A DNA stretch of 35,282 nucleotides from a virus. Each line of letters opens with the position of its first letter. The stretch's first letter is position 1. This document shows positions 1 through 6,112 of this stretch, one piece after another. The stretch spans positions 1 to 35,282 of the IMG/VR virus record IMGVR_UViG_3300040751_000396; one strand, 5' to 3'. The notes under the pieces were generated by a model, which saw only the letters and a list, made by a program, of their open reading frames with translations, was not told the DNA's origin and ran no database searches. The position numbers and the translations under genes are program-made.

Positions 1-38
1 CAATTACTTGGGTAGGAACTTCAAGATAGGGAGAAACT

Positions 39-230
39 ATGTATTATATATTTGAAGATGACGGAGCTTTTGCTTATTCAATTAACACTCCTCCTGTGCC
101 TGATGAAATACGTCAAATTGTGTCAGACGATAGAGAAGTTGATTTTCAAACGCAAAGACCGAAATTGGTAAATGGCACACTTGTATTTGAGAATTATGTT
201 CAAGTTGCACCGCCAGAAGTAACGGAATAA
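39..230 (+). CDS. Small hypothetical protein next to fibre/lysis module
   Basis: This encodes 63 residues with no domain I recognise. The ATG is preceded by a good purine-rich ribosome site (GGGAGA, spacing about 5). The protein is acidic, soluble-looking and Pro-containing (INTPPVPDEI near residues 16-25), with no membrane segment. It lies 24 bases before the 80-residue gene whose near-copy follows the tail fibre at the right edge. Short ORFs in this position often sit just downstream of tail-fibre genes, so a fibre-associated role is possible, but nothing in the sequence proves it. Confidence 0.6.
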   Translation: MYYIFEDDGAFAYSINTPPVPDEIRQIVSDDREVDFQTQRPKLVNGTLVFENYVQVAPPEVTE

Positions 231-254
231 ATATGTCTAATTGAGGAGTTTACA

Positions 255-497
255 ATGGACGAACTAACAGCAGAACAAATCGCACAGCACTACATAGCAA
301 TGGGTCACAGCGTTGACCTCATCAATGCTATCATTGCTGGCGAGGCTATGGCAGACGATGATGCCGCAGATAAACAGGACTGTGTAAACAGGAATGTTGA
401 GCATCTTGAGATTATGGTTGCAAAAGACTTCTGGACTACAGAAGACATGACTGCGGCTAATGCGGCTATTTCTGCTGGTCAAGCATACTCAGCTTAA
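255..497 (+). CDS. Hypothetical acidic helical protein, complete copy of a duplicated gene
   Basis: This encodes 80 residues, acidic and rich in Ala, Asp and Glu, predicted mainly helical with no membrane segment. GGAG lies 7 bases upstream of the ATG. The first 95 bases match the partial gene at 35188-35282 with only four differences, three of them silent and one Ile to Thr. The stop codon overlaps the start of the next gene by one base (TAATG), which indicates translational coupling to the lysis cluster. Function is unknown. Its presence beside a receptor-binding fibre gene at one copy hints at a tail-associated or late role, but this is only positional. Confidence 0.65.
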   Translation: MDELTAEQIAQHYIAMGHSVDLINAIIAGEAMADDDAADKQDCVNRNVEHLEIMVAKDFWTTEDMTAANAAISAGQAYSA

Positions 498-667
498 TGA
501 ATAAGCCAACTGTCACAGATGTTAAGTCACAGATCGACACACATGAGGCTGTGTGTGCTGAACGCTGGAAAGAAACTATCCTGCGTATTAAACGCATTGA
601 ACACATTATGATCGGTACTGCTGGTACTATGATCTTGTTGCTATTGAGTGTGATCTTGCGGGGCTGA
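497..667 (+). CDS. Small single-pass membrane protein, XhlA-like
   Basis: This short ORF encodes 56 residues. It starts on the A of the preceding TAA. Residues 1-36 are a charged helix with a coiled-coil look (KRIEHI at its end). Residues 37-54 form one hydrophobic membrane segment ending in Leu-Arg-Gly. A charged amphipathic helix followed by a C-terminal anchor is the architecture of XhlA-type lysis accessory proteins of phages. The position, with the endolysin 1.8 kb downstream in the same run of overlapping genes, agrees. The assignment rests on architecture and context, not on a diagnostic motif. Confidence 0.6.
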   Translation: MNKPTVTDVKSQIDTHEAVCAERWKETILRIKRIEHIMIGTAGTMILLLLSVILRG

Positions 668-671
668 AGAT

Positions 672-1148
672 ATGATTGCAGAGGTACTAACAGGTATTGC
701 GTTAGTCCAGCAATCCGTAAAATTCATTAAAGAAAACATTGAGACTGTCTCTGACATAGGGCAAATAGCCAATCAGATCGATGATTTATTCACTGGTGAA
801 AAGCAAGTTCAGCAAGCTAGAAATAAAAAATCTGGTGGTGGTTTAGGGGATCAGTTTGGCGTTGATACTGTAGCCAAAGAAGTTATTGATGCCAGGTTAG
901 CCGCAGAGCAATTGGCAGAAGTAGCGCGTATGGTTGACTTCCGCTTTGGTCACGGCACTTGGGCAGGGATTATAGCTGAGAGAGCCAAGCGCATACAGGC
1001 GGCTAAAGAAGCCGAAGCAGAAGCGCGGCGACAAAAAATAAAAGAGGCAAGAGAGTTTGAAGAAGCGATGAAAAACTTTTTGCTCATATCTATAATTGTT
1101 GTTCTGACTTTAGCGTTTTTTATAGGTCTATTTACGATGGTGTTATAA
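672..1148 (+). CDS. C-tail-anchored helical protein in lysis cluster
   Basis: This encodes 158 residues. The N-terminal third is amphipathic, followed by a Gly-rich turn (SGGGLGDQFG near residue 54). A long, highly charged Ala/Glu/Arg helix spans about residues 105-133, likely a coiled coil. A strong hydrophobic segment at about 136-157 ends the protein. That makes it a tail-anchored inner-membrane protein with its bulk in the cytoplasm. The stop overlaps the start of the next gene (TAATG). It could be a spanin-like or holin-regulating protein or a late membrane protein. No family motif was recognised. Confidence 0.6.
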   Translation: MIAEVLTGIALVQQSVKFIKENIETVSDIGQIANQIDDLFTGEKQVQQARNKKSGGGLGDQFGVDTVAKEVIDARLAAEQLAEVARMVDFRFGHGTWAGIIAERAKRIQAAKEAEAEARRQKIKEAREFEEAMKNFLLISIIVVLTLAFFIGLFTMVL

Positions 1149-1468
1149 TGGCACAAAAAAAATTACAGAATGGTAGCCGGTTTAACAAGCATGACCTTGA
1201 TGGTGATGGCATTGTCACTGATGAGGAACTCGCCAAAGAAAAAGAAATGGTTGAGATGGAATTGCGTGAGGAAAAGAGCGAGGCTCAGAAGCGCATGGCT
1301 TGGATTGCTATGGTTAGCATGATTGCTTTTAGCATTTTTCTTTTTCTGCCGATTGTGTCCGACAACAGAGTGAAGGCTTTGGCTGATTTGCTTGGGTTAT
1401 TCTACATAGCGCAAGCTGGTGTAGTTGGTGCTTACATGGGGGCGACTGCTTGGATGAGTAAAAAGTAA
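1148..1468 (+). CDS. EF-hand protein with two membrane segments
   Basis: This encodes 106 residues. Residues 16-27 form a textbook EF-hand calcium loop: Asp16, Asp18 and Asp20, Gly21 at position 6, hydrophobic Val23 at position 8 and Glu27 at position 12. A charged helix follows (about 28-47). Two hydrophobic segments, about 48-68 and 76-100, suggest a membrane hairpin. It overlaps both neighbours by one base inside the lysis cluster. A class II holin-like or holin-regulating role is plausible because of the two membrane helices and the setting. Calcium binding is expected from the loop but untested. Only one EF-hand is present, whereas these usually work in pairs, so dimerisation may be needed. 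Confidence 0.7.
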   Translation: MAQKKLQNGSRFNKHDLDGDGIVTDEELAKEKEMVEMELREEKSEAQKRMAWIAMVSMIAFSIFLFLPIVSDNRVKALADLLGLFYIAQAGVVGAYMGATAWMSKK

Positions 1469-1671
1469 TGTACCAAGCCTTAGTGGTCGCTTGCTTTGTG
1501 GCAAATATGCAACAGTGTGTGACATTAGAGGATCAGGGCTGGTACGAAACAGAAACCAGATGCAGGGCAAGAGCATTTGAAATGGCTAATGACGTACACA
1601 AATACATGAAAAGCCATAAGCCTGTAAGCTGGCAATGTAGGGTTTTACCAGAAGGGATGCTGACAAAATGA
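1468..1671 (+). CDS. Small cysteine-containing, probably exported protein
   Basis: This encodes 67 residues with four cysteines (Cys9, 17, 32 and 57). The N-terminal 15 residues are hydrophobic and resemble a short signal or anchor segment without a basic n-region. The rest is polar and could be periplasmic with disulfides. It starts on the last base of the previous stop and overlaps the holin-like gene by four bases (ATGA). In many phages the slot between holin and endolysin holds a spanin, but no clear lipobox or proline-rich Rz1 pattern is visible, so I leave function open. Confidence 0.5.
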   Translation: MYQALVVACFVANMQQCVTLEDQGWYETETRCRARAFEMANDVHKYMKSHKPVSWQCRVLPEGMLTK

Positions 1672-2126
1672 TGAGTTTACTAGGAAGTTTACTAGGATTT
1701 GGAACCAGCTTCTTGCCGGAAGTCCTTAATTTCTTTAAGGCCGGTCAGGAACACAAGCAGAAGCTTGAGACTATGAAGATGGAAGCGGAGTTGATGGAGA
1801 AACGCTCTGCTCTAAAGCTTCAAGAGTTAGACAAGCAAGCTGATATTGCAGAAACCAAAGGGATTTATGAGCATGACAGAAGTATTGATGCGGGAAGTTT
1901 TGTTAATGGTCTGCGCGGTTCTGTACGTCCTGTCATAACTTATGCCTTCTTTCTTTTGTTTTGCGCTGTAGAAGCTGTTATAGTTATCAAGGTTCTTGAG
2001 AGTGGCGGCGATTGGAAAGCTGCTGTAGAACTATTATGGAGTGGTGACACGCAAGGTTTGTTTGCTGCGATTATGTCATTCTGGTTTGGTAATCGTGCGG
2101 TTAGCAAGTATGTAAGGAAAAAGTAA
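1668..2126 (+). CDS. Putative 3TM-type holin
   Basis: This encodes 152 residues. It begins with a hydrophobic, Gly-rich segment (about 2-22), followed by a charged Lys/Glu coiled coil (about 26-70). Then comes the signature Val-Arg-Pro-x-x-Thr-Tyr opening a strong membrane segment (about 86-110). A last hydrophobic segment (about 128-144) carries FWFGNRAV. The RP...TY and FWFG-x-R combination is what I know from the holin family of gene-transfer agents and related alphaproteobacterial phages. It would form the inner-membrane hole that releases the endolysin encoded about 300 bases downstream. The ATG lies inside the preceding stop region (ATGATG), so start choice is uncertain by one codon. 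Confidence 0.7.
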   Translation: MMSLLGSLLGFGTSFLPEVLNFFKAGQEHKQKLETMKMEAELMEKRSALKLQELDKQADIAETKGIYEHDRSIDAGSFVNGLRGSVRPVITYAFFLLFCAVEAVIVIKVLESGGDWKAAVELLWSGDTQGLFAAIMSFWFGNRAVSKYVRKK

Positions 2127-2281
2127 TGCCAAAGACAGGTCTTTATTCAAACATCCACGCCAAGCGTAAGCGTATCGCTGCTGGCTCTGGTGAAAAAATG
2201 CGTAAGCCTGGAAGCAAAGGTGCGCCTACATCAAAAGCATTTAAGCAATCAGCAAAGACTGCAAAGAAGCGGAAAAAATGA
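2126..2281 (+). CDS. Small basic conserved phage protein
   Basis: This short ORF encodes 51 residues, very rich in Lys and Arg. It contains the string NIHAKRKRIAAGSGEKMRKP, a pattern I recognise from small basic proteins scattered through marine phage genomes. It starts on the last base of the holin stop, and its own stop overlaps the start of the next gene. Function is unknown. The charge suggests nucleic-acid binding or a minor packaged protein. The overlap at both ends and the familiar string are the evidence that it is a real gene. Confidence 0.7.
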   Translation: MPKTGLYSNIHAKRKRIAAGSGEKMRKPGSKGAPTSKAFKQSAKTAKKRKK

Positions 2282-2421
2282 TGCCGTTAGTTCAAGGTTA
2301 TAGCAAGAAAGCTATCTCTAAAAACATTAGCGGAGAGATGAAGCGCGGCAAGCCTAAGAAACAAGCCATTGCTATTGCTTTATCAACAGCGCGTAAGGCA
2401 AAGAAAAAGCGGAAAAAATAA
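2281..2421 (+). CDS. Small basic protein, DUF6496-like
   Basis: This short ORF encodes 46 residues. The core reads as Lys-Lys-Ala-Ile-Ser-x-Asn-Ile, then Glu-Met-Lys-x-Gly-Lys-Pro-x-Lys-Gln-Ala, then Ile-Ala-Leu-Ser-x-Ala-Arg. This is the pattern of a tiny helical family I know as DUF6496, found in phages and bacteria. The C-terminus is a run of Lys/Arg. One-base overlaps join it to both neighbours. Its function is not established; basic charge suggests nucleic-acid contact. Confidence 0.65.
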   Translation: MPLVQGYSKKAISKNISGEMKRGKPKKQAIAIALSTARKAKKKRKK

Positions 2422-2870
2422 TGCAGCTATCAAAGAACTTTAGCCTAGCTGAAATGATCAAGAGCCAGACTGCTGAACGCAAAGGCATACCAAACACGCC
2501 TGATGATGTTCAAGTACACGCTATGGCTATGCTTTGTGAGAATATTTTGCAGCCAATCCGCGATGAGTTTGGATCATTCATTGTATCGTCTGGGTTTAGA
2601 TCGCCAGAACTATGCCTAGCTATTGGCAGCACAATCAATAGCCAACACGCTAAAGGACAGGCGGCAGATTTTGAGGTGGCTGGTGTAGATAACTACGAAC
2701 TAGCCAGATGGATTGAAGCGAATTTACCATTCGATCAGCTAATCCTTGAGTGTTATACTGGCGGGAATAGCGGATGGGTTCACTGTAGCTATGTTGAGAA
2801 TGGACGCGGTGAAACGCTTACATACAACAAGCACAACGGTTATGTTCATGGGTTAAAAGAAGATGGCTAA
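2421..2870 (+). CDS. Endolysin, M15-family peptidase
   Basis: This encodes 149 residues, the normal length for a single-domain M15 (VanY/DUF882-type) zinc peptidase that cuts peptidoglycan peptide crosslinks. Motifs are in order. SSGFRS sits near residue 56. The zinc motif SQHAKGQAADFE supplies His76 and Asp83. A probable catalytic Glu110 lies in QLILECY. WVH gives the third zinc ligand, His121. There is no signal peptide, so export would need the holin upstream. It starts on the preceding stop and overlaps the following basic ORF by eight bases. This is the best-supported gene of the lysis cluster. Confidence 0.92.
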   Translation: MQLSKNFSLAEMIKSQTAERKGIPNTPDDVQVHAMAMLCENILQPIRDEFGSFIVSSGFRSPELCLAIGSTINSQHAKGQAADFEVAGVDNYELARWIEANLPFDQLILECYTGGNSGWVHCSYVENGRGETLTYNKHNGYVHGLKEDG

Positions 2871-3132
2871 GTCACCGGCATGGCAGCGCAAGGCAGGGAA
2901 AAACCCTAAAGGCGGGTTAAACGCCAAGGGAAGGGCATCTGCCAAACGTCAGGGGATGAACTTAAAGCCGCCTGTATCTAGGAAGCAAGCAAAGAAATCA
3001 CCGAAAGCTGCGGCTAGACGCAAGAGTTTCTGCGCTAGAATGAAGGGCATGAAGAAGAAGCTGACTAGCAAAAAGACAGCGCGTGATCCTAACAGCCGTA
3101 TTAATAAAGCTTTGCGTAAGTGGGATTGCTAA
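2863..3132 (+). CDS. Small basic conserved phage protein (WQRKxGKNPxGGLN type)
   Basis: This encodes 89 residues, about a third Lys/Arg. The N-terminus has the recognisable string WQRKAGKNPKGGLNAKGR, followed by GMNLKPPV and FCARMKGM, a combination common in uncharacterised basic proteins of aquatic phages. It overlaps the end of the endolysin gene by eight bases and is the last plus-strand gene of the cluster. Its stop overlaps the stop of the convergent minus-strand gene. Function is unknown; I would guess nucleic-acid binding from charge alone. Confidence 0.75.
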   Translation: MAKSPAWQRKAGKNPKGGLNAKGRASAKRQGMNLKPPVSRKQAKKSPKAAARRKSFCARMKGMKKKLTSKKTARDPNSRINKALRKWDC

Positions 3133-3392
3133 AGCAGGAAGTCGTATCCGTTAAGGATATATTCAGACAAGCAATCTATGACATATGGCTCTGTAAGCCA
3201 GCCACTTTTCTCTGCTTCAAATGATCTAATGTATTTAGGTTGATGGCTTTCGTAACCGTGTTCTTCAAGGATACGGAATAATCCCCAGCCATTGTTTATC
3301 AGGTGGATGTAATAATCATAGGCTATTTCTCTAGCCTCTTGGCGTTGCCTGTCGTTGGTAACGCTGAGTTGCACAATTTTTTCCTGCGCCAT
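3129..3392 (-). CDS. Hypothetical protein, end of leftward recombination operon
   Basis: This encodes 87 residues without a recognised motif. The sequence is aromatic-rich (YDYYIHLINNGWGLF near residues 25-39) and ends hydrophobically. The start lies within the upstream zinc-ribbon gene. The spacing to a Shine-Dalgarno-like AAGG is rather long (about 12), so initiation may depend on coupling. The stop codon overlaps the convergent stop of the basic protein at 2863-3132 by four bases, leaving no room for a normal terminator between the two operons. Confidence 0.55.
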   Translation of the reverse strand: MAQEKIVQLSVTNDRQRQEAREIAYDYYIHLINNGWGLFRILEEHGYESHQPKYIRSFEAEKSGWLTEPYVIDCLSEYILNGYDFLL

Positions 3393-3522
3393 GACACAAT
3401 AACCTTCCCTCGCCGTTGATTATCCATTGGCCTACAAGCAAGTCGTGGGCATTGCCACAATCGTCACAATGCACCACGCTTATTTCTCTGCTGTAATGGC
3501 TAGTTTGTTTCTTCTTTGCCAT
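3331..3522 (-). CDS. Small zinc-ribbon-like protein
   Basis: This encodes 63 residues. Cys19 and Cys22 form a CxxC knuckle, and Cys43 and Cys50 probably complete a zinc site. His18, His26 and His44 are also nearby. The N-terminus is basic. Small zinc ribbons like this are common among early phage regulators and accessory nucleic-acid binders. It overlaps both neighbours in the leftward operon, so it is probably translated by coupling. The zinc site is read from the sequence; any function is inference. Confidence 0.6.
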   Translation of the reverse strand: MAKKKQTSHYSREISVVHCDDCGNAHDLLVGQWIINGEGRLLCHGAGKNCATQRYQRQATPRG

Positions 3523-3745
3523 TGATTGCCTTACTCATTTGAGCGTGATCCCCACCCCTTTTGATCAATTCATCTATGCGAACATAGTAACGGTCATTGA
3601 ACTTCTGGGCTTTGATCTGGCCTTTTGCAATTGAACTGCGAACAAGCCTAGCTTTGCTTGCACTACCAAACAATATTTCTGCTGCCTCTGAAACAGAATA
3701 AAATATCTTGTCGTCAGATGGCTTAGAACGGAACGTCTGTGTCAT
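3500..3745 (-). CDS. HTH DNA-binding protein, excisionase/MerR-like fold
   Basis: This encodes 81 residues. Residues 15-60 look like a winged helix-turn-helix of the excisionase/MerR type: FYSVSEAAEILFG, a recognition-helix stretch KARLVRSSIAKGQIKA, then a wing FNDRYYVRIDEL. A strong site (AAGGAG, about 8 bases before the ATG) lies inside the end of the SSB-like gene and supports this start. It could be an early transcription regulator or a directionality factor, but no integrase is visible in the window, which argues for a regulator. Confidence 0.6.
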   Translation of the reverse strand: MTQTFRSKPSDDKIFYSVSEAAEILFGSASKARLVRSSIAKGQIKAQKFNDRYYVRIDELIKRGGDHAQMSKAINGKEETN

Positions 3746-4052
3746 CTAGCTGCTCCTTTGTTGGGTGATACTTGGCTTGCACAGCTTGGGCTGCACTCTT
3801 GAAACCGCCTTGAGAAATATTATCAGCCGGATTGTCAGTGCCTTCATACTCAACCACTTGGCTAATACTTACACCGATTGATCCATCATCATTGATGAAC
3901 CCTTTTACGCTATAGGTATTGTCACCGCGCAGCGTAATGTCGGCATTTGCGCCATCACGATAAGGCTTCCACTTGTTGTTGGAATAGGCAGCTTTGCCAT
4001 CATCATTTTTAAACAAACGGATCGAACAAACTTTTTCATACTTTCTCATCAT
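3723..4052 (-). CDS. Putative single-stranded DNA-binding protein
   Basis: This encodes 109 residues. The body is beta-rich (CSIRLFKND, ADITLRGDNTYSVKGFIND, SIGVSISQVVEY), compatible with an OB fold. The last seven residues are DDTDVPF, almost the canonical acidic SSB tip (DDDIPF) that recruits host repair and replication proteins. It lies directly downstream of the annealing protein, the classic place for a phage SSB. I see no clear match to E. coli-type SSB in the core, so this would be a divergent phage SSB. Two adjacent ATG codons make the start uncertain by one codon; AGGGG precedes both. Confidence 0.6.
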   Translation of the reverse strand: MMRKYEKVCSIRLFKNDDGKAAYSNNKWKPYRDGANADITLRGDNTYSVKGFINDDGSIGVSISQVVEYEGTDNPADNISQGGFKSAAQAVQAKYHPTKEQLDDTDVPF

Positions 4053-4701
4053 TTACCCCTGTCTTTTTTTTTAATTTAGTGTTCATACGGACAAGCATAT
4101 CTCTAGCGATTTGGTACTTATCTGGATCAGCCGCTTGCATAGCTGCCATTCTGTCTTTGAAGTGACCACCACCCATGAAATGCAATAACTCTTTATGGGT
4201 CTTGGTGTTCTTCAACTTCACATCGATTTCACGCAACAACGCTTCCCATTCGCTAGGTTCAGCAGATTGATCCACTGGTGCTGGTGCAGGGCTGCTCTTA
4301 ATCGCCTCAGATTTGCGCGTGACGGCATCCATCTCATTAGATGAGGCATACTCGCCACCAGCAAGGCCAATGCTGCTCAGTGCGCGTCCTATGGCTGATG
4401 TTTCTGCGTTCTCTAAAGCAGATGTGGTATTGACATGACCTTGGCCTCTGATTTCTTCAGCCATGCCAGAACCGATCTGGTTGTGATTGCTGTCTGTAAT
4501 GACAGCTTTGATGACAACTCTGTGTCCATCATCAACCATTATCTGTGTGTCCACACCATAATCCAGGCCAAGAAAACGTCTGAACGCTTCCATTCGATGC
4601 ACAACTTGAGTGTATTTCTTGCCACCGCGTTGCGTTACGCCATGCGATTTGTTCAATTCATTAACAAAATCCATGACATTGCTAAATTGGTTCTCAGCCA
4701 T
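4036..4701 (-). CDS. Rad52/ERF-like single-strand annealing protein
   Basis: This encodes 221 residues. The N-terminal domain (about 1-135) has the run from RMEAFRRFLG through ALENAETSAIGRALSSIGLAGG and YASSNEMDAV. The AExxAIGRALxxxGL segment is the hallmark of phage single-strand annealing proteins of the ERF/Sak group. A low-complexity Ser/Pro/Ala linker (about 145-160) and a charged helical tail follow, as is usual in this group. It would anneal resected DNA together with the exonuclease and SSB of the same operon. It starts on the stop codon of the upstream gene (TAATG). The exact subfamily (ERF versus Sak3) I cannot settle by eye. Confidence 0.7.
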   Translation of the reverse strand: MAENQFSNVMDFVNELNKSHGVTQRGGKKYTQVVHRMEAFRRFLGLDYGVDTQIMVDDGHRVVIKAVITDSNHNQIGSGMAEEIRGQGHVNTTSALENAETSAIGRALSSIGLAGGEYASSNEMDAVTRKSEAIKSSPAPAPVDQSAEPSEWEALLREIDVKLKNTKTHKELLHFMGGGHFKDRMAAMQAADPDKYQIARDMLVRMNTKLKKKTGVNDEKV

Positions 4702-4904
4702 TAGTGAGATGTCCTTTCTATGCCAAGCTTGTCGGCAATCAAATGAGTAAATACAGACAACGCAGTTTCCATTGATGCAACCTTATCGTTTAACTGCTGA
4801 ACGTGCTTGTTAAGGTGGTCAACGTGCTGCCACGCATCATTCTGATCTTGCTGAAGCTGCGCCATTTGCGTGTGCAAATCTTCAATGTGTTCTTCATTTG
4901 TCAT
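4701..4904 (-). CDS. Small coiled-coil protein
   Basis: This encodes 67 residues from the chosen start. That ATG lies 4 bases after the upstream stop and follows a strong GGGAG...AAGG site. An in-frame ATG at 4949 lies inside the neighbouring gene and is less likely. Nearly the whole protein is a heptad-patterned helix rich in Gln, His and Asp (for example HLNKHVQQLNDKVASMETAL), typical of a dimeric coiled coil. It sits between an unknown protein and the annealing protein, so a partner role in recombination is possible but unproven. Confidence 0.55.
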   Translation of the reverse strand: MTNEEHIEDLHTQMAQLQQDQNDAWQHVDHLNKHVQQLNDKVASMETALSVFTHLIADKLGIERTSH

Positions 4905-4908
4905 GGCC

Positions 4909-5550
4909 TTACTCCCAAAACCACTTTTGTGATGCGGCATCCCAATCACGATTATATAAATTACGATGAAGCATAATCATGCGATGCATTTTTTCGATAG
5001 CATCATCAGCATTTTCTTCTGGTGTCGAGCCATCAGTATCTTTGTGAAAACCAAACCTTAGTTCTTGAGCAATTTCTTTCTGGCAGACTAGAATAAAATC
5101 TTCTTCCTTTGGAATTTGCGAATAAACATTTTGTGTATTCCAATCAAAAGGCTTGTCATTAATATCGGTTGCATCTTCAGCCCAGCCGTAATCGGTTGGG
5201 TCAAAGCCCATGCCTAAATCAAGAATACTGCCATTATATTCCCAATCTCCAACACCCCAGAAAAAAGATATGTCTAATTTTTTACCTTTTAGATCGTTAT
5301 CTGTGGCAACAATTCTTTCGATGCTAACTCTATCTGCTTCCGGCTCATCGTTATTTCGCTTTTCGAGTTCTGCACCGTAAGCTTCTAAGACAGGTCGGCA
5401 AAGCTTTTCTGCTTCTTCATTGTAAAACGTAGCAACAGTTTGCATTTCTGTGTGCATATTTTCATCAAAAGCATCCATATCAACATGGCCTGTGCCTGTG
5501 AATTTAATTTCACCCTGATAAAACAGTTCTTTTATATAGTCTATTTTCAT
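4909..5550 (-). CDS. Hypothetical acidic protein in recombination operon
   Basis: This encodes 213 residues from the ATG that overlaps the upstream stop as ATGA and follows GGGAGAAG. A longer reading from 5583 is not needed. The protein is acidic and aromatic-rich. It has a distinctive Trp/Gly/Asp block around residues 95-140 (FFWGVGDWEYNG, MGFDPTDYGW). The helical C-terminus ends in WFWE. I see no catalytic motif or known domain. The tight coupling to recombination genes suggests a shared early role. Confidence 0.6.
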   Translation of the reverse strand: MKIDYIKELFYQGEIKFTGTGHVDMDAFDENMHTEMQTVATFYNEEAEKLCRPVLEAYGAELEKRNNDEPEADRVSIERIVATDNDLKGKKLDISFFWGVGDWEYNGSILDLGMGFDPTDYGWAEDATDINDKPFDWNTQNVYSQIPKEEDFILVCQKEIAQELRFGFHKDTDGSTPEENADDAIEKMHRMIMLHRNLYNRDWDAASQKWFWE

Positions 5551-5888
5551 ACTTCTTCTCCCTTGTAGAATGGTGTAGCCCACATAACAAGCTGGCCTCT
5601 GCCTGACTTGCCCCTACGTTTGCGATCATCAACTTTTATCAAGCCTTTTTCTTTTAACTGCTTGTATCTTGCGGTGATCGTGCTATATCGATGATGCGGC
5701 AGGGCATCCTGTACCTCGTCAGAGATGCACCCTGCTGCACCAAACATTTCAATCGCATCCAGAACCACTTGCTCCATGTAGTTTGCGTCTATGCTTTTAG
5801 CCGCATCCTTGCTGGTTTGTGGATCATTACGCCTTGCTAGTTTGTAGGCTGGCGTATCAAACAGATCGACTATTTCACCCTTGTGCAT
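5547..5888 (-). CDS. Winged-helix DNA-binding protein
   Basis: This encodes 113 residues. After a charged N-terminus with ARRNDPQTSKDAA, a phrase common in small phage proteins near recombination genes, residues about 38-90 form a winged helix. A helix covers VVLDAIEMFG, a helix-turn-helix runs through SDEVQDAL...YSTITARYKQLKEKGLI, and a basic hairpin DRKRRGKSGRGQ follows. GGGAGG sits 7 bases before the ATG. It overlaps both neighbours. It may load onto DNA or regulate the operon. Related proteins are often annotated only as hypothetical. Confidence 0.6.
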   Translation of the reverse strand: MHKGEIVDLFDTPAYKLARRNDPQTSKDAAKSIDANYMEQVVLDAIEMFGAAGCISDEVQDALPHHRYSTITARYKQLKEKGLIKVDDRKRRGKSGRGQLVMWATPFYKGEEV

Positions 5889-6112
5889 ATCCAGCCTCCC
5901 ACTTCCTTATTGAACTTGGTCTTGATATGACCTTTGCCAAAGGCAGCGTGCGCTGCTGAATGAACAGAATTGCGGTCATCCTTGCTGTAGGCAACGATAT
6001 AATCGTTAACATCAAGCGATCTCACTGTTTTGATGATATCGCCATGCTTGGCTTCAGAGAACTGCTTTTCTCTGCCGACAGCTTTATTCCATAGTCTCAA
6101 TAGATAATACAT
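5870..6112 (-). CDS. Hypothetical small protein
   Basis: This encodes 80 residues if it begins at the ATG that overlaps the exonuclease stop by one base (TAATG). An ATG four codons upstream lies inside the exonuclease gene and is less favoured. The sequence starts with a hydrophobic stretch (MYYLLRLW). It contains a possible DNA-contacting segment rich in His and Lys (SVHSAAHAAFGKGHIKTKF) and ends basic. No family is recognised. Overlaps on both sides show that it belongs to the recombination operon. Confidence 0.5.
   Translation of the reverse strand: MYYLLRLWNKAVGREKQFSEAKHGDIIKTVRSLDVNDYIVAYSKDDRNSVHSAAHAAFGKGHIKTKFNKEVGGWICTRVK

Noticed and set aside
3500-3745. Excisionase with nearby attachment site, suggesting a prophage
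   Set aside because: The HTH fold alone is not specific. No integrase, tRNA fragment or attachment-like repeat was found beside it.
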